Below, piece after piece: positions 23,656-35,210 of a stretch of DNA of 64,000 bases. Location: assembly GCA_021234155.1 (NCBI GenBank), contig JAJEKV010000047.1:1726494-1790493 (forward strand). The letters run 5' to 3'. The notes under the pieces are model-generated. The model worked only from the letters and a program-made list of their open reading frames with translations, was not told where the DNA came from and searched no databases. Both the position numbers and the translations under genes were made by a program. The number at the start of each line of letters is the position of its first letter. Position 1 is the stretch's first letter. The stretch comes from Isoetes taiwanensis (Eukaryota; Streptophyta; Lycopodiopsida; Isoetales; Isoetaceae).

Positions 23656-25400
23656 CAAACAAATTATCCTTTGCACGTTTGTCTTGGAGGTACATTTTAG
23701 ATAAGCAATTTATTACAAGAAACTTATCACGCGCCAAGGCCAAGGCCGCCGAACGACATTCTCTTCCCAACTCGTCTATACATGCTAGAACATCACGAAA
23801 CTTCCCCAACTCGTCTATATATGCTAGAACATGCGAGAATTTGAACTTGCATTTTGTTGCCCCATGTTTATGTTCGCCACTTGCGATAGAAGAATATTGA
23901 CCATAACGACTCGTTCGAAAAGATGTTTTGCATTAAATCAACGTAATCTAAGTTTCAACATATAAAAATTGAACTGTGTTTGAGCATGGGGAATTCAAAC
24001 CTCTCATGGTTGCCAATATATGCATATAGCGAGCATTAGTCATTATTTGGCAATAATTTGAAGGTTAGATATAAGGATCTTGTCGTCCTCTAGCTAGGCG
24101 GTTTATTCCTGTATACATTGTAGAATTGAAAATGTGCATTCTACTCTAGTCCATTAAGTTACACAATTCTAACTTTATTTATCATTGTTTCTAGCTTAGA
24201 TATCCGCATACCGCTAACATTTCATGCAAAAAGCATATCATTACATTCGATTCCGGCACAAAAACTTGTAACAAATCGAGGACTCCTGCGTTCATTATAC
24301 AGAGAATCGCAGATGTGGACAAAATTGCAGAATGTACAGGAGTTTTTTGGTCAGCAACAACAGCGTCGAAGTCATTCCGATGGACATGGATGCAGAGTTG
24401 CCTTGTGCTAGGAACTGAAGAATAATATCAGAGGGGATAAAGTCTGCATATGTTCTCCATGCAATCTCCAACAAATATAAATAGTTTCTTCCTTTTCTCC
24501 AATTGATATCCCCCAAGAGTAGTTTATAAGTTACCTAGAGAATCTTATCTGCCCATTTGCTGGATGTCCATGCATTTGTACCTTGCTCCGGATTGCTTCC
24601 TCAAGTTTATTCTGATGCTGCCTGGATGAATGCCTTCCATTACTATTATCCATATAAAATTCCCATGCAATAGTCTACCGAGACATGCTCTCTTTAGCAG
24701 CACTATTTGTTAGTGCCAGCTCCAATGCTGCAAAAAAAAATGAGTAAAGTTTTCCTTTTCCATTCACGAGGTAAATTTTGTAACCGTTCCTCCATATTTG
24801 GAGACAATTAAAAACAACATACTGACTTCAACACACCCAAGGAACCTTGTTTATTGTGCATCTGAGCACCATATTGCAATGACCACGGTAGCGGGAATAA
24901 TTAACACATGAAAAGACTATAACCAGAATCCAAAATCTTATAACGTGACACTTTTTGGCAGATGTGCAGTCTATTGTGCATCATACAATATACCCAAATG
25001 GCTATATGAAGGTTGACATTAAATGCTTTCTTACAATCTCGATTCTTTGCATCATAATTCCGGACTATGTGTGAGCCTGCCTTTAAAGGCATGAAGTCGT
25101 ATTTAATTAAAGTGGGACTCATTCCATTCCCATTTTTTTTTAACCCTTAATTTACATAAAAGTAGCACCCCGAATTCGAAAACTATCCTTAATTCGAATT
25201 TTTGAATAAAACTCAATCCGAAGCCAGTGGCTTTGCTTTCCTGTTTTCATGAAGTTCGAGAACAAAAACAATGCAAAATCAAAACAAAGGAAAATTCATT
25301 AAAGTTTGAAACCAAAGATCTAGTTGAAAATGAATTTTTATTAATAAATTGAATAGGATACAATGTATTTTACATCGGACCCGAGAGACCATGGCGGTCT
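23656..25400. other. No firm gene; small repeats
   Basis: A two-copy 39-base repeat (CCCAACTCGTCTATACATGC ...) lies at 23766-23840. A minus-strand frame at 24516-24295 (GRNYLYLLEIAWRTYADF) looks exon-like but has no family I recognise. The rest is AT-rich without signals. Confidence 0.35.
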
Positions 25401-25409
25401 TCTTTGTCA

Positions 25410-25900
25410 CTACGCTACATCATCTTGGTAGGTGGTCCACCTTAGGGGATTAACTTGTGGCGCTTCTTCATGCCGCCTCAGAAGCCTTGGGGCAACCTCG
25501 AAGAGTGTGGAATGCCTCACGTGGAGGTGCCTCTCGGAGCTACCGGCCGACCTTTCCACCCGACTTCTCCACTCTCGCCTCCGCAGCCTTTCATCGAATA
25601 TGCTCCTTCCCAACCTCCGTGGATGTTATGCAATGCTTGCAAGATGCCTTGAGCTTCCTGGACTTTCTCTTTGTTCTTCGCCTGTTCTTTATCCCCAGGG
25701 TGTAGCGAGCAACCTCTGAATTCGCGAGCAACCTTGTCCCAAAGGCCGGGCAAGAGTGTAGCGTGACCGGGATCTGTGCCAGAACGGTATTTCTTCCGCC
25801 TTGAGCTGGATCTGTGTCGCCTGGAGCGGTCTCTGTGATGCCTGAGCGGGATCTCAGGCTTTAAAGTTCGATCCGCGCCTAAACCACCGGAGCAAGGAGA
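25410..25900 (-). other. GC-rich segment with overlapping open frames
   Basis: Minus-strand frames of 67-78 codons occupy 25753-25410 (for example LWDKVAREFRGCSLHPGDKEQ). The charged, helical character is gag-like, but I see no zinc knuckle or adjacent protease. The function is unknown and it may not be coding. Confidence 0.25.
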
Positions 25901-25989
25901 GTATGATTAACAATTACTGCCATTAGTCAAACGAAGAAAAGAATGTTGAAATCAAATTACAACGGAGAGAACATTCATTCCATACAACC

Positions 25990-26345
25990 GCATCCAATGA
26001 CGGGGAGTAGTGTCTTTCTCGACTCGCAAGTCGAAAGGCCCATAAAGTCAAAGTACAACCATTCTCATTAGAATATGGTTGCATCCAATCACACACGAAG
26101 CATACAAATGCTTTTGTCAATCCAGACACAAGATGCCTTTCTCGACTTGGCGAAATGAAAAGGCCTGTGAAAACCCAATGTACAAGATTATCATAATAGA
26201 TTGTGGCTGCATCCAAATACACAATCAAACATACAAATGGTTTCATCAACACGACAAGCATGCCTTTCTCGTGAGTCGAGAAAGGCATCAAAACTCAATA
26301 TACAAGTATATTCATTACAAAATGGTCAATACATGTGTTCACGCT
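25990..26345. repeat. Three-copy tandem repeat (about 124 bp), each copy with a TCTCGAC palindrome
   Basis: The units start near 26010, 26133 and 26258 and share GCATCCAA, CATACAAATG and ACAATATA-type blocks. Each opens with a hairpin: CTTTCTCGACTCGCAAGTCG at 26014, a degenerate one at 26135-26165, and 26262-26286 with a perfect 10-bp stem (GCCTTTCTCG / CGAGAAAGGC). Units diverge by 20-30 percent outside the hairpin, yet the hairpin is retained with changed loop. Confidence 0.75.
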
Positions 26346-26479
26346 CGATTACAATATTCACACAATTTGACTATCCGAAAAAGCAGGGTCACTCTTCTTG
26401 TTCACCAAAGTATTTGTCGCCCATAGCTTTCATGATCGGCTTGCTCTCTCGGATCGGGTTCCGTGAGGTTTCGGATAGT

Positions 26480-27101
26480 TAAATAAGCACATCGGCACAA
26501 GAATGGCAAAGAGGATTCCGCCAAGACGGACAGAGTCCGAAGGACAACCACCTATCTGTCTCATATTCTTCAGTCGATATGGCTTAGCAATGATTGTATT
26601 TTGCGCGTTATGATAGCACTTGTAGGCTGAGTCTATGATGATCAAAGATGTTGTGTTTGCCATAGTCCTGAATTGCTCATAAACCCCTGCCCAGCCTTTT
26701 CACCATTATAGGCTTCCCCTTTGTGATGGCTGGATCGAGGTCCTTCACATGCTCGACCCTTCGCTTTCCCCAAAACGAACTTGAACTTCAAACCGAAATG
26801 CCGAGAACACCAAGAACATTGACAATATTTTTCTTTGCCATACAAGACCATATGCCCACCAGATCCCCTTCCTGGCACCATTCAATAATTTCCTTAGCTC
26901 TAGGCCCTGATACACTATTTTATGCTCTGTTTTCATTGGGATCCGCGAGGTGTTAATCTCGGGGGCGTCTTTGTCGTGGTATACTGCAGCCAATACTCCA
27001 TTGACGTCAAATATTACAAGCTTGGTGGGACCACCGGATCCCAGATTGGAGTTTGGCTCGACCATATTTCCGGTTCATCGGGATCCAAATGCGGATCATT
27101 A
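26480..27101 (-). pseudogene. FCP1-like (HAD superfamily) phosphatase domain remnant
   Basis: On the minus strand, about 27035 reads KLVIFDVNGVLAAV, the first HAD motif in the Asp-x-Asn-Gly form seen in plant FCP1-like proteins. Downstream come GIWSCMAKKNIVNVLG (motif II region, about 26850) and KGKPIMVKRLGR (about 26720). SLIIIDSAYKCYHNAQNT follows near 26650, where the family has a double Asp (motif III). Here the first Asp is Ile. Stops and frame shifts separate the blocks and no single frame covers the domain. The order and spacing fit a Tim50/FCP1 homology domain of about 160 residues, whose working members remove phosphate from protein serine or threonine. As read it should be inactive. 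Confidence 0.6.
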
Positions 27102-27383
27102 TCTTCCCTCGTCCTTTCGGGTCGCTAGCGATGTCTCATTTGGGATTGTCTTTGGGAATTGCATTCTCCTCCTCGTGAAGTGAACCGATGCTTTCCAATG
27201 ACAATGATCGCGAGTCGTTGACAAGGAATTCCACTGAAATGATGACATCTGTCCGAAAGGAAATGAGTTTTCTCACCGCCAGTCGAGTCGATGAAAAGAA
27301 AAGGTATTGAAAGGAAACGTTTTCTGTTTCATGATCGAGAAACACCGATAAAGCAAAGTAAACTCACCTCTGCCTCGGTTTTT

Positions 27384-30250
27384 TCAATAATGTTTTCGGC
27401 ACAGATTCTCGTCCAAACCTTCGACATCCTCGTCTCCGCCGCTTTGTCTCCCTAAGTCCTCGTCGTCTTTTATTGCTTCCATTTGTCTTCCTCCCCTTGA
27501 AATGCTCATGAAGCGGATCCGGGTATGACCAATGGTTTCAACCATGTCCTTATTTCCAACCACGGATATAGGTTTCATTCCAAACAAAGATAGCCCCCGA
27601 GAGAACAGGCCATTCATGTACCACTCGCATACAATTTGATCTTCCTCGACCAAGCCGGTTTATGAAGTACTTGATAACTCTTGGCGGATAGGAATTCTAT
27701 GTATGGGACCTGTCCGCACCATCTTTGTCGACCTTGTCCATCGATGGAACATCCTCCATAAACCCCCCCCCCTTCCGGGGTTCCATCTGCTCTTGAGAGA
27801 TCATGAACTTGTCGAGATAATGATGCTCGCTAGACCACCACTTATCCGGTCGGCCGATCTTGAAATCAAACCAAAACTATGTTGGCAAAGCTTGGTGCCT
27901 TGACAAGCCAAGTCCGCACTCATGATCAAGTTCGTATATGAGTGCATGATCTTGTTGGTGAAGTTAATATCACCGCCCATTGGGAGACAAAGAGTTGTTT
28001 GATTGCCCGGCATGCAAAAGACAAGGAAACCGAAAGTATCCGTGTCGGTCATGTCCGCACCGCCTTGTACCAATCGCTCTATATCGACTTTGTCATAAAA
28101 AAAAGGTGGGGTCTTGATCATATTGATGGCAAATAGTGCCCACGGGTCCAGTGCCGTTCACCACCAAATCCTTGTGTCCCAAAGTAACCAAAAATGGGGA
28201 GCTATCGTCTGCCTTTAAATGGGACCACCCCCCGAATCCAAGCTTCCTTTTCAGAATTGCCATAGCACGCTCGGGGAAAGGAAGGGTTTTGACGCTACGC
28301 TTGACTTGGTGTTGATGTAGGGTTGACATAGACGGTTCAATTCCTTCATGTCTTCCTCATCAAGGGCAGCCTTTTCCTTGTAATAATCAAAATCATGGTA
28401 TTCATTAGATGCAACGTTGCGAACTCCGTGATGCCTTCTTCTAACGCCGCCGCTTTGGGATCGTGGCATAATCCTTTGGCGTCCCCGCATTTTAGAACTC
28501 CCGGTCTTCCTTAGCGTGATTGTTCCCTCCAAGATTTTGCCTTGTAGGTCAAGCGTTTCTTTGTCCGTGAGGCCCTCAGATCCTCTTCATGAACCCTTGT
28601 CAAACAACTTGGGGTCCGCCCTCGCTGGAAATTCTCCATTGCCGTCCTTGAAACTTGCCTCTTGTCCATTGAGCCCATATGTAATTACATTTCTCCCCGA
28701 CCGCCTGGATTGCTAAGAATGAGGTCATATTAGTGCGAGAGAGAGACTCCCCGCCTTTCCTTGGTGTTCTCTTCTTCTTCTCCTCTTCTTCCTCTCCCTC
28801 GTCATCTTCCTGTCCCTCCGGTAGAACATATCCGCATAGTTTCTCAAGGTCTTCCCTTGTCAGGGGCCTGTTTCCCTTTAGGGCCGCTGGGACAACCCAA
28901 TGCTTTCCACTGTTGCCTAGCGTGTATGATCCGGTCGGGATAAGGGCTGCATTCGGACAATGTACCAATGTCGAGCATGAAAGTATCTACAAACACCGGA
29001 ATAAGCGATGAAATAGTAGCCCGGGTTTTCTTTCACTATGGAAATGAAAGTCCCTTGTCTAATTTTTTTTACTTCTTTCAGGGTTTTCTCGACTCGCCAG
29101 TCGAAAAGCTCGCATCCTTTGATTTTTTCACGTGTTACCTGGCTTTCTCGACTGGGCGCGAGTCGAGAAACCCCTGATAATCGGCTAAAAATGTTAGATG
29201 GTATTTTTCGACCGGCGAAATCGAAAAGTCCCTTTGAATGTCTAATTTTCTTTATCGGGTTAGGGTTTTCGACCATGAAGCCTGAAAGCCCGCGATCCTT
29301 TGATTTTCTCAGGAAGGTTTTCTCGACTCCGGGACGAGCCCATGAAAAACCCCGCTGATAATCGGCAAATGTTAGATGGTAGTGGATTTCTCGAATACGA
29401 AGTCGAGTGAATGGAAAGATTCGTGAGAGTTATTTACCTTTACGTGAATGGGCATCACGCTATTGTGTTCGGGTAGCAGAGTACGCCGCTGCCGGCTGCC
29501 GGGCGTTCCGGCCAGAACTCGCGACTTCGCTGGTATATCTATCCTTGATCCTTTCCGCACCTCCTTCTCCTCGTCACACTTGAGCCGCTCACATCGAAGT
29601 GGCCGACCGCCTACAACCTTAACCGACGCTTTTCCCTTCATCTTCCTCGGGGACGCAACAACAACTCACCGCCGATTCATTAAAAGGTATGACATCCGGC
29701 GAGCATTGGATCTGCAGTAGGGATGTCGCACCATCAGGTTCGGAATCTCCAAAGATGTGTTTGGATTAAATTCCACGCGGGTTGAACAAGGCGGCATCTC
29801 CCGTGCAAACCTTCGGTAGTCTAATGTCCAAGAAGAAGCTTGTGTGGATATTCCCAACGGATAATCTTGAAGCTAGACGCTCCATTTTTGTGCCCCTCTC
29901 TGGAAATCCTGATCTGATCATCCGGATCGAGGTTTGGGGACTTCGACCATATCTTCGTCTCCTTCACATCTGATTCCTCCCGTGTGGTGTCATCATCCCC
30001 ATCTTTGTTTTTGGTGGACTTTTTTGTGTATGAACCACAACTTCATTCCCCCAACTTTGTAGAGTGTTGTAGAGTCTTCACCTGATGAGAAGTGAAGCTC
30101 CCGTGTTGAGCAGTTTTTCACGACTAAAATCTCCATACCAAGCTCCCGGATGTTAGGGTTCCGGCCTCCCTCATCCCTTCGGATCCTTCCACTCAAGGTT
30201 ACGACAATTTAAAAGCCCGACCTTTTTTTTGGTGCCCTTAGCCTTGCTCA
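27384..30250 (-). pseudogene. Series of exon-like minus-strand fragments upstream of the FCP1-like domain
   Basis: Coding-looking pieces run in order down the minus strand. 30196-29993 has ELGMEILVVKNCSTRELHF. 29857-29440 has LMVRHPYCRSNARRMSYLL, then KASVKVVGGRPLRCERLKC, ending MPIHVK before a GTAAAT donor at 29438. 29011-28600 has LTREDLEKLCGYVLPEGQ followed by an acidic run and a basic run. 28532-28251 has EKAALDEEDMKELNRLCQPY. 28121-27801 has NFTNKIMHSYTNLIMSADLA. 27653-27384 has EDQIVCEWYMNGLFSRGL. Frames shift within and between pieces. They may be exons of one gene ending in the FCP1-like domain, but that linkage is inference and I do not recognise the N-terminal parts. Confidence 0.35.
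29048..29405. repeat. Duplicated 180-bp unit, each copy with three TCTCGAC-type hairpins
   Basis: The first unit (29048-29228) and second (29228-29405) share GTCCCTT..., CTAATTTT, CATCCTTTGATTTT, CTGATAATCGGC and ATGTTAGATGGTA. In the first, hairpins sit at 29084-29107, 29143-29170 and 29205-29227. In the second, the same three places hold decayed versions (29265-29288, 29319-29348, 29388-29408). The unit lies between a possible splice donor at 29438 and coding-like sequence below 29011, so it may be intronic. Confidence 0.7.
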
Positions 30251-31860
30251 TGGAAGAGTGAGAATAATTTGGAAACTCTAATTTTTTGGTGTGATAGAAC
30301 TTACTCTTACGGGTCCTCGACATGTAGTGTTAAATGCTTTGAATCTGGCGGTGGAGGCACAACACCGATTTTCTTGTACTTGTCTCCGGGCTCTTCTTGT
30401 CCCTTTGGTGTAGAAAGCGAGATCTTTCTCCTTCCCACTTGTCGATACCTGCGACGCCACCAGAATCTGCTTCTTTGTTTCAAAGCTCTGTCTCAGTCCT
30501 CGATGACGAAGAATGGAGTTGGCGGTGATCACCCGGTGAGTCCCAGCGGTGAATCTTTGCAAGATGAAAGGATGGATCGATTAAAGGTATTCCGACAAAA
30601 AAAAAAACCTCGAGCTCACACAGGGTGTTTGTCTTCTTCTTCTTATTTGCCCATTGGTAGAAGCATCCCCTCCCGGCGCCTCGCTTCTTGGGCCAGTCAT
30701 GTCGAATCACCCTCTCATCCTCTTCGGACCCTCACGCGGAAATTAAGTCTCCTCAGCGTTGTGAGTTTTTAGGACTGCATGTAAAAGATCGGGCGTGTTC
30801 TTTAATTTGAAGTTAAGGACATGCAATCATTTATGAAAAAGAAGCGGGCTGGGGAATTTTTAATACGGTTGAAACTTTTAGCCAAACACTATTTAAATTT
30901 AATCACATCAAGGGACTAAGTGGCGGGCGTAGTTTATCTTCCCACTGCGGCATTGGGGACCTCGGAGTTCGGAGGGCATCCATTTGTGCTGCGACTTAGG
31001 AATGGCGCGCTGGCAGTAAAAAACGCTATGGCGCCTTGCATATGTGTTTTTTCGACGTAGCGTCCTATTGCAAAGCGATTGATTTGATCGATGAGCAGAC
31101 TAAGGTAGGCGGAAGGGCGCGAACCACGGGAACTCTACACTTCTGGCGCCATGGAGCGGGATACAGAGAATCGCTTGATGATACAAAGTATTGAATCTTT
31201 TGAATACACTCTTGAAGAGGCCGGCCGGAAGAAGCAAAGACTCTAGGTGAGGCTGCCGGGATCCGTGTCTGATGGCCCAAAGGAATTCTTTAGCGTGAAG
31301 AGGTGAGTTTGAGAGATGCCTATGTTATTTAAAACTTGTAGAACATGCCGTATGTGTTTTTAAATAATGGAGCTGCTGATAAGCTCGTGGTTCATCGTTT
31401 CCTTGTCCAGCATTTTTCAGCTTGAGAGATGATTTACTCTACCGGGTTGAGAGATGCTCGTAGAAACAATGGATCGAAATTAAAAAAACAGTTCCGTTTA
31501 GGTTAACATTTCATGAATTTTTACTTGGAATGTTGTACATAGATGGGGCTAGGACTAAGGCCGGGAGATCGGTTCAAATGCATCCTCTTCTTCATACTGT
31601 CCGAACCACTCCTCTTAAGCAATATTCGGAAGATGGATTAGAAGGAGAGTATTTCCGAAGACAGTAGAGGCACTTGGGACTAAAAGCAGGGAGAATAAGT
31701 CGTGATTACTTGTAAGAATGCAGCTGAAAAGCTTCCTCCTGCCATGGTTTCACAGCCAGTTTGATTGTGGGGGCCTCCGCGATGGGGCCCCTCGCCCGCG
31801 TACTCGGCGAAGATGGTTCGAGAGTGACTCGTGACTGGAGTGGGGAGCCATACCAACCAT
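30251..31860. other. No gene recognised
   Basis: Open frames on both strands at 30269-30772 overlap and neither shows a domain. The rest is a moderately GC-rich stretch with simple-sequence runs (CTTCTTCTTC near 30634). Confidence 0.3.
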
Positions 31861-31880
31861 ACGGGAGAATTGGTGGCTAA

Positions 31881-32940
31881 GGTTTCTCGGCTTGCCGAGT
31901 CGAGAATCACGGCTGATGACTGCTGTCTACATTCTCGACTACTTGAAGTCGAGAATGCGTAACCATCAGAGACTCCGGTTAATACCTGCGAATTTTGTTG
32001 AATTAAGGCATTCAGGCTTCATGAGGCGAGTCTGACAAGCTCTATGGTTTCACTGTGCGAGAGAGAGTTGGCTTAGTGTCTATATTCATTTCGCAAATCG
32101 GTACCTTAGCCATCGAGAACTCGGGATGGTACACATGGTCTTGGGTTGGGGTAAGGCATTCCCATTCCTTGAGCCCGAGAATGCATCGGCCAAGCTGCAT
32201 GGTTTTCCACAGCAGGTTGCTAGGGTTGGCTGCGATGATCAAAACAACTTCCTTACTTGATATCAGGGAGATAGAGGAGGTTGTTGGGCTGTCTGGAGGC
32301 CCGACTCTAAGTACCTTCTTGGTGACGTTCTGACTCACGAGTCGAGCGGCCCGCTCTGTCAGTTGAGTAAGCGGGGCCTCCACTGATCGAGGCCCATCGC
32401 CCACCGCAATATTCGTGAAGATGGTTGGAAGGCGGTCTTTGATTGGGTAGGGCCACGGCTCCCACCGAGGAGAATTGGGTTGCTAAGGGTTAGCTGCGGG
32501 GCCGGTGAAAACCAGCGCCCGCGGTAGCCAGGGAAGATAGAGGAGGTGGTTGGGTGACCTGCGGGCTGACTTCAAGTGCTAAGAACTGCGTTTTCTCGAC
32601 TCACGAGTCGAGAAAGCGGCAGTAACCTCTGTAGTCATGGGGAGCCTCCCCACCCGGTGGCAGGGCCGGTCCTCCGCCCAGCCTCGATGAGCATGGTTCC
32701 GAAGAAGTGGCTCGGTGGTGAGAACTTTCACGGCCCTGCAAAGAGCCATTGGCGGTATCACATTCTCGACTCACGAGTCGAGAAGAATTGCCGACAGGGT
32801 TCTAAAGAATCGCTGAGGCATTGGGTAGCTGTGCAATCCCGAATCATGAGTCGAGAATCCCTCAACCCGTAGCAGGTCGAGTGTACCTCCTCTTCTATAC
32901 TGTGAATCCAGGAGATTCTCGACTGAGGTGGGAAGAGCAG
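31881..32940. repeat. Cluster of TTCTCGACTC...GAGTCGAGAA palindromes
   Basis: Palindromes at 31881-31907, 31931-31957 (perfect 11-bp stem, 6-base loop), 32328-32347 (partial), 32592-32615 (perfect 11-bp stem, centre AC), 32763-32784 (perfect 10-bp stem, same AC centre), 32838-32858 (right half intact) and 32914-32924 (left half). Around them, diverged blocks recur (for example GGGGCCTCC...GAT...GGCCC near 31770 and 32373, with GAAGATGGTT following), so larger units have also been duplicated. Confidence 0.8.
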
Positions 32941-33355
32941 CACTTCTGGGCATTGGCAGCTATTCCAACTCGCCCTCCCATCTGCAGCGTAACTCTCCTG
33001 CGGTGGATTTCTTTGTGAGTTAAATGGAATTAAGTGGTCCCTGTTCTAGTTCTTTGGGAGAAAGACATTCCTGAACATATTACATTAAATGCTCTTTAAT
33101 ATCTTAGTTCATAACACCGGTCTCCGATGATTTCTATCTCCTGGTTGCTTGTTGACTACTCTAACCACTATTCTCACTTGTGCACCCTCGCATGAATGTA
33201 TTCAATTCAACCACAAGCAAGAAAAAAAAGATAACAAAAAACGAGAAAACGAGAGATCAATGAGAAACAGAGAAGCGATTGGAAGAGTACGAGCGATTGG
33301 AGAGAATGATCTGACAGAAATGAGATTAAAAAGGGTATGATATTACAAAACATAC

Positions 33356-33478
33356 CTGGAAGATTTGCTGGATGAGGAGGAGGAGGCTTCGAAGTTCGCT
33401 TCCATGTGGGTATAGTCGTTGGCAAAGCGTGAATAAGGATTTCGGGTACAGAATTGTATTCGGGATCAATAAGAGCTT
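33356..33478 (-). CDS. Possible orphan exon of unknown gene
   Basis: On the minus strand an open 123-base stretch is bounded by a TTAG acceptor and a GTATGT donor. It encodes EALIDPEYNSVPEILIHALP, then a proline-rich end (SKPPPPHPANLP). A second open piece on the same strand (33660-33545, reading AILVDGFRSTLGAIPGSEVL) ends at a GTGAGG donor, but its phase does not clearly match. No family recognised. Confidence 0.25.
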
Positions 33479-33499
33479 CTAACAAATGTAATATAAGTA

Positions 33500-35210
33500 A
33501 AAATGCACTAAAGGACTTCACATGAAAAACTAAAAAAGAGGACTAAAAGGGCCTCACTTTCTTCTCGAGGGGCAGTGGCAATCGAACAATGGTAGAACTT
33601 CAGAACCCGGTATTGCCCCTAGCGTCGATCTAAATCCGTCGACCAAAATGGCATTGTCATAAGATGGCCTTGGAATCGCTTCGATTCCCGTCGATCCTTT
33701 GATCGTTAAAGCGAGCGCCCTGGGAAGCGAGGGGAGGATGGTGATCGGAGAAAGCAGGGAGGAAGAATGGTGGGGGGAGAGGAAGAGGGGTGCGGTTAGT
33801 TACAGTTGCACCTCGAACCTCGTAAAAATGCAATAATAAAACCATTGTCGCATTGTGGGCCATGCCCTCCATGGCGTGGCGATCTTGGTTGCGACATGGC
33901 CGCGGTTTCAGCCTCGGAAGGGCGCCACGTGGACATGACAAGATATGAAAGGGTAGGTTATATGTTTATATATGTTATCTTATGTATTTAATAAGGTTTC
34001 AATGGTTGAATAGTTTCAATGGTTATATATGTTTACAATGTTTACATATGGTTGTATGATTTAATATGATTATATTTAATATGTTTGTATGGTTTTTATA
34101 TGGTTCATATGGTCATATTTGTGGTGTTTGGGGCTATATGGTTTTAATGTGAGCTTTTTTCATTCGGGGAACATGTGAGATGAGGTAAAATGGAGCCGGG
34201 GAAGTCCAAAGGAGGCCATTGCCCTAGGCTCCAATGGAGGAAAGATGGGTTGCCTTTTGTTGCACCCTTGCAACTTGAGCCGGTATTTCGCGGAGGGTAT
34301 AATATAGCAGTTGATCCATTTGATAGTGTGAATGATGAGGAGGTTTGGGAGATGAACATCTTGGGTTGGCATTGTGAAGCTTCTTTATCGAGTTGATACA
34401 ATCATGTCCCGGGAAGCTCTAGTGATTGCATTGTGTGCTCGGGCTGCTGGAGTCCCAAGCTTCAGTTTGAGATGGCCAATTAGATATATTACACACAAGA
34501 ATGGTGATACTCTAGATTGCCCCTCTTGAACTACACACCCCCAAGGCCCACCCAAGGCCATGTGGAAGATTTGGTGGTCGATGAGCATCCTTTGATCCAA
34601 GAAGAAGAGCTATGTCTTTCATAAAAGGACCAAAGGTGCCAAAGAGGCCTAAAGTGACAAATATTTAGAAAGGATGGAAAGTATGGCACCAACCAAAGAA
34701 AACCTGGAGGCAATTAGGGGACAAGAGTGTTGCAACCTAGGCGCATTAAAGGCGATTAAATGTGGATGACCTGCGTGCGAATAAGGTCCCAATACATTGG
34801 ATGACTTCAAAAAGATAGGATTAATTTCATTTACTCCTTGTGTAGGAATTCGGCTATGATGAAAACAGGGGCAGACTACTATATCAATTGAGGGGCATGA
34901 AGGTATGTATGAGAGCATTGAGATGGATTCTTGGGGTGAGCAAGTCTTCATTTCACGAATCTTGGGGCGGGTTAGAAAAGGGCACACTTTGTTCCAACAT
35001 GGTAATGCACTCACTTTGAAAACTAGAGCAAATACTCTAAAAGGCCATTGTAGTCTTGAGCTTTGTGAGATACATGTCTCAATCTATGCCTCACAAATTA
35101 GGTGGGCGAGCCGGCATTGTCGCAAGGAAGTGGTGCAAGTGTTGCCACAACACTATATCCGGAGGTGCCTTAAGGTCAACTCCATCCCTAGAAACTCTCC
35201 ACATTTGCCC
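33500..35210. other. No gene recognised
   Basis: AT-rich TATATGTTT-type simple sequence lies at 33955-34110. Plus-strand frames at 34190-34396 and 34905-35327 are open, the latter running into the dispersed repeat, but neither has a domain I can name. Confidence 0.3.

Noticed and set aside
30269-30772. 167-codon plus-strand ORF
   Set aside because: No domain, biased serine-rich composition, and an equally open frame on the opposite strand. I could not choose between them.
26480-30800. Possible viral (giant-virus-like) insertion suggested by the higher GC and odd proteins
   Set aside because: The only recognisable domain is the plant-type FCP1-like one, splice-like borders are present, and no viral hallmark gene is seen.
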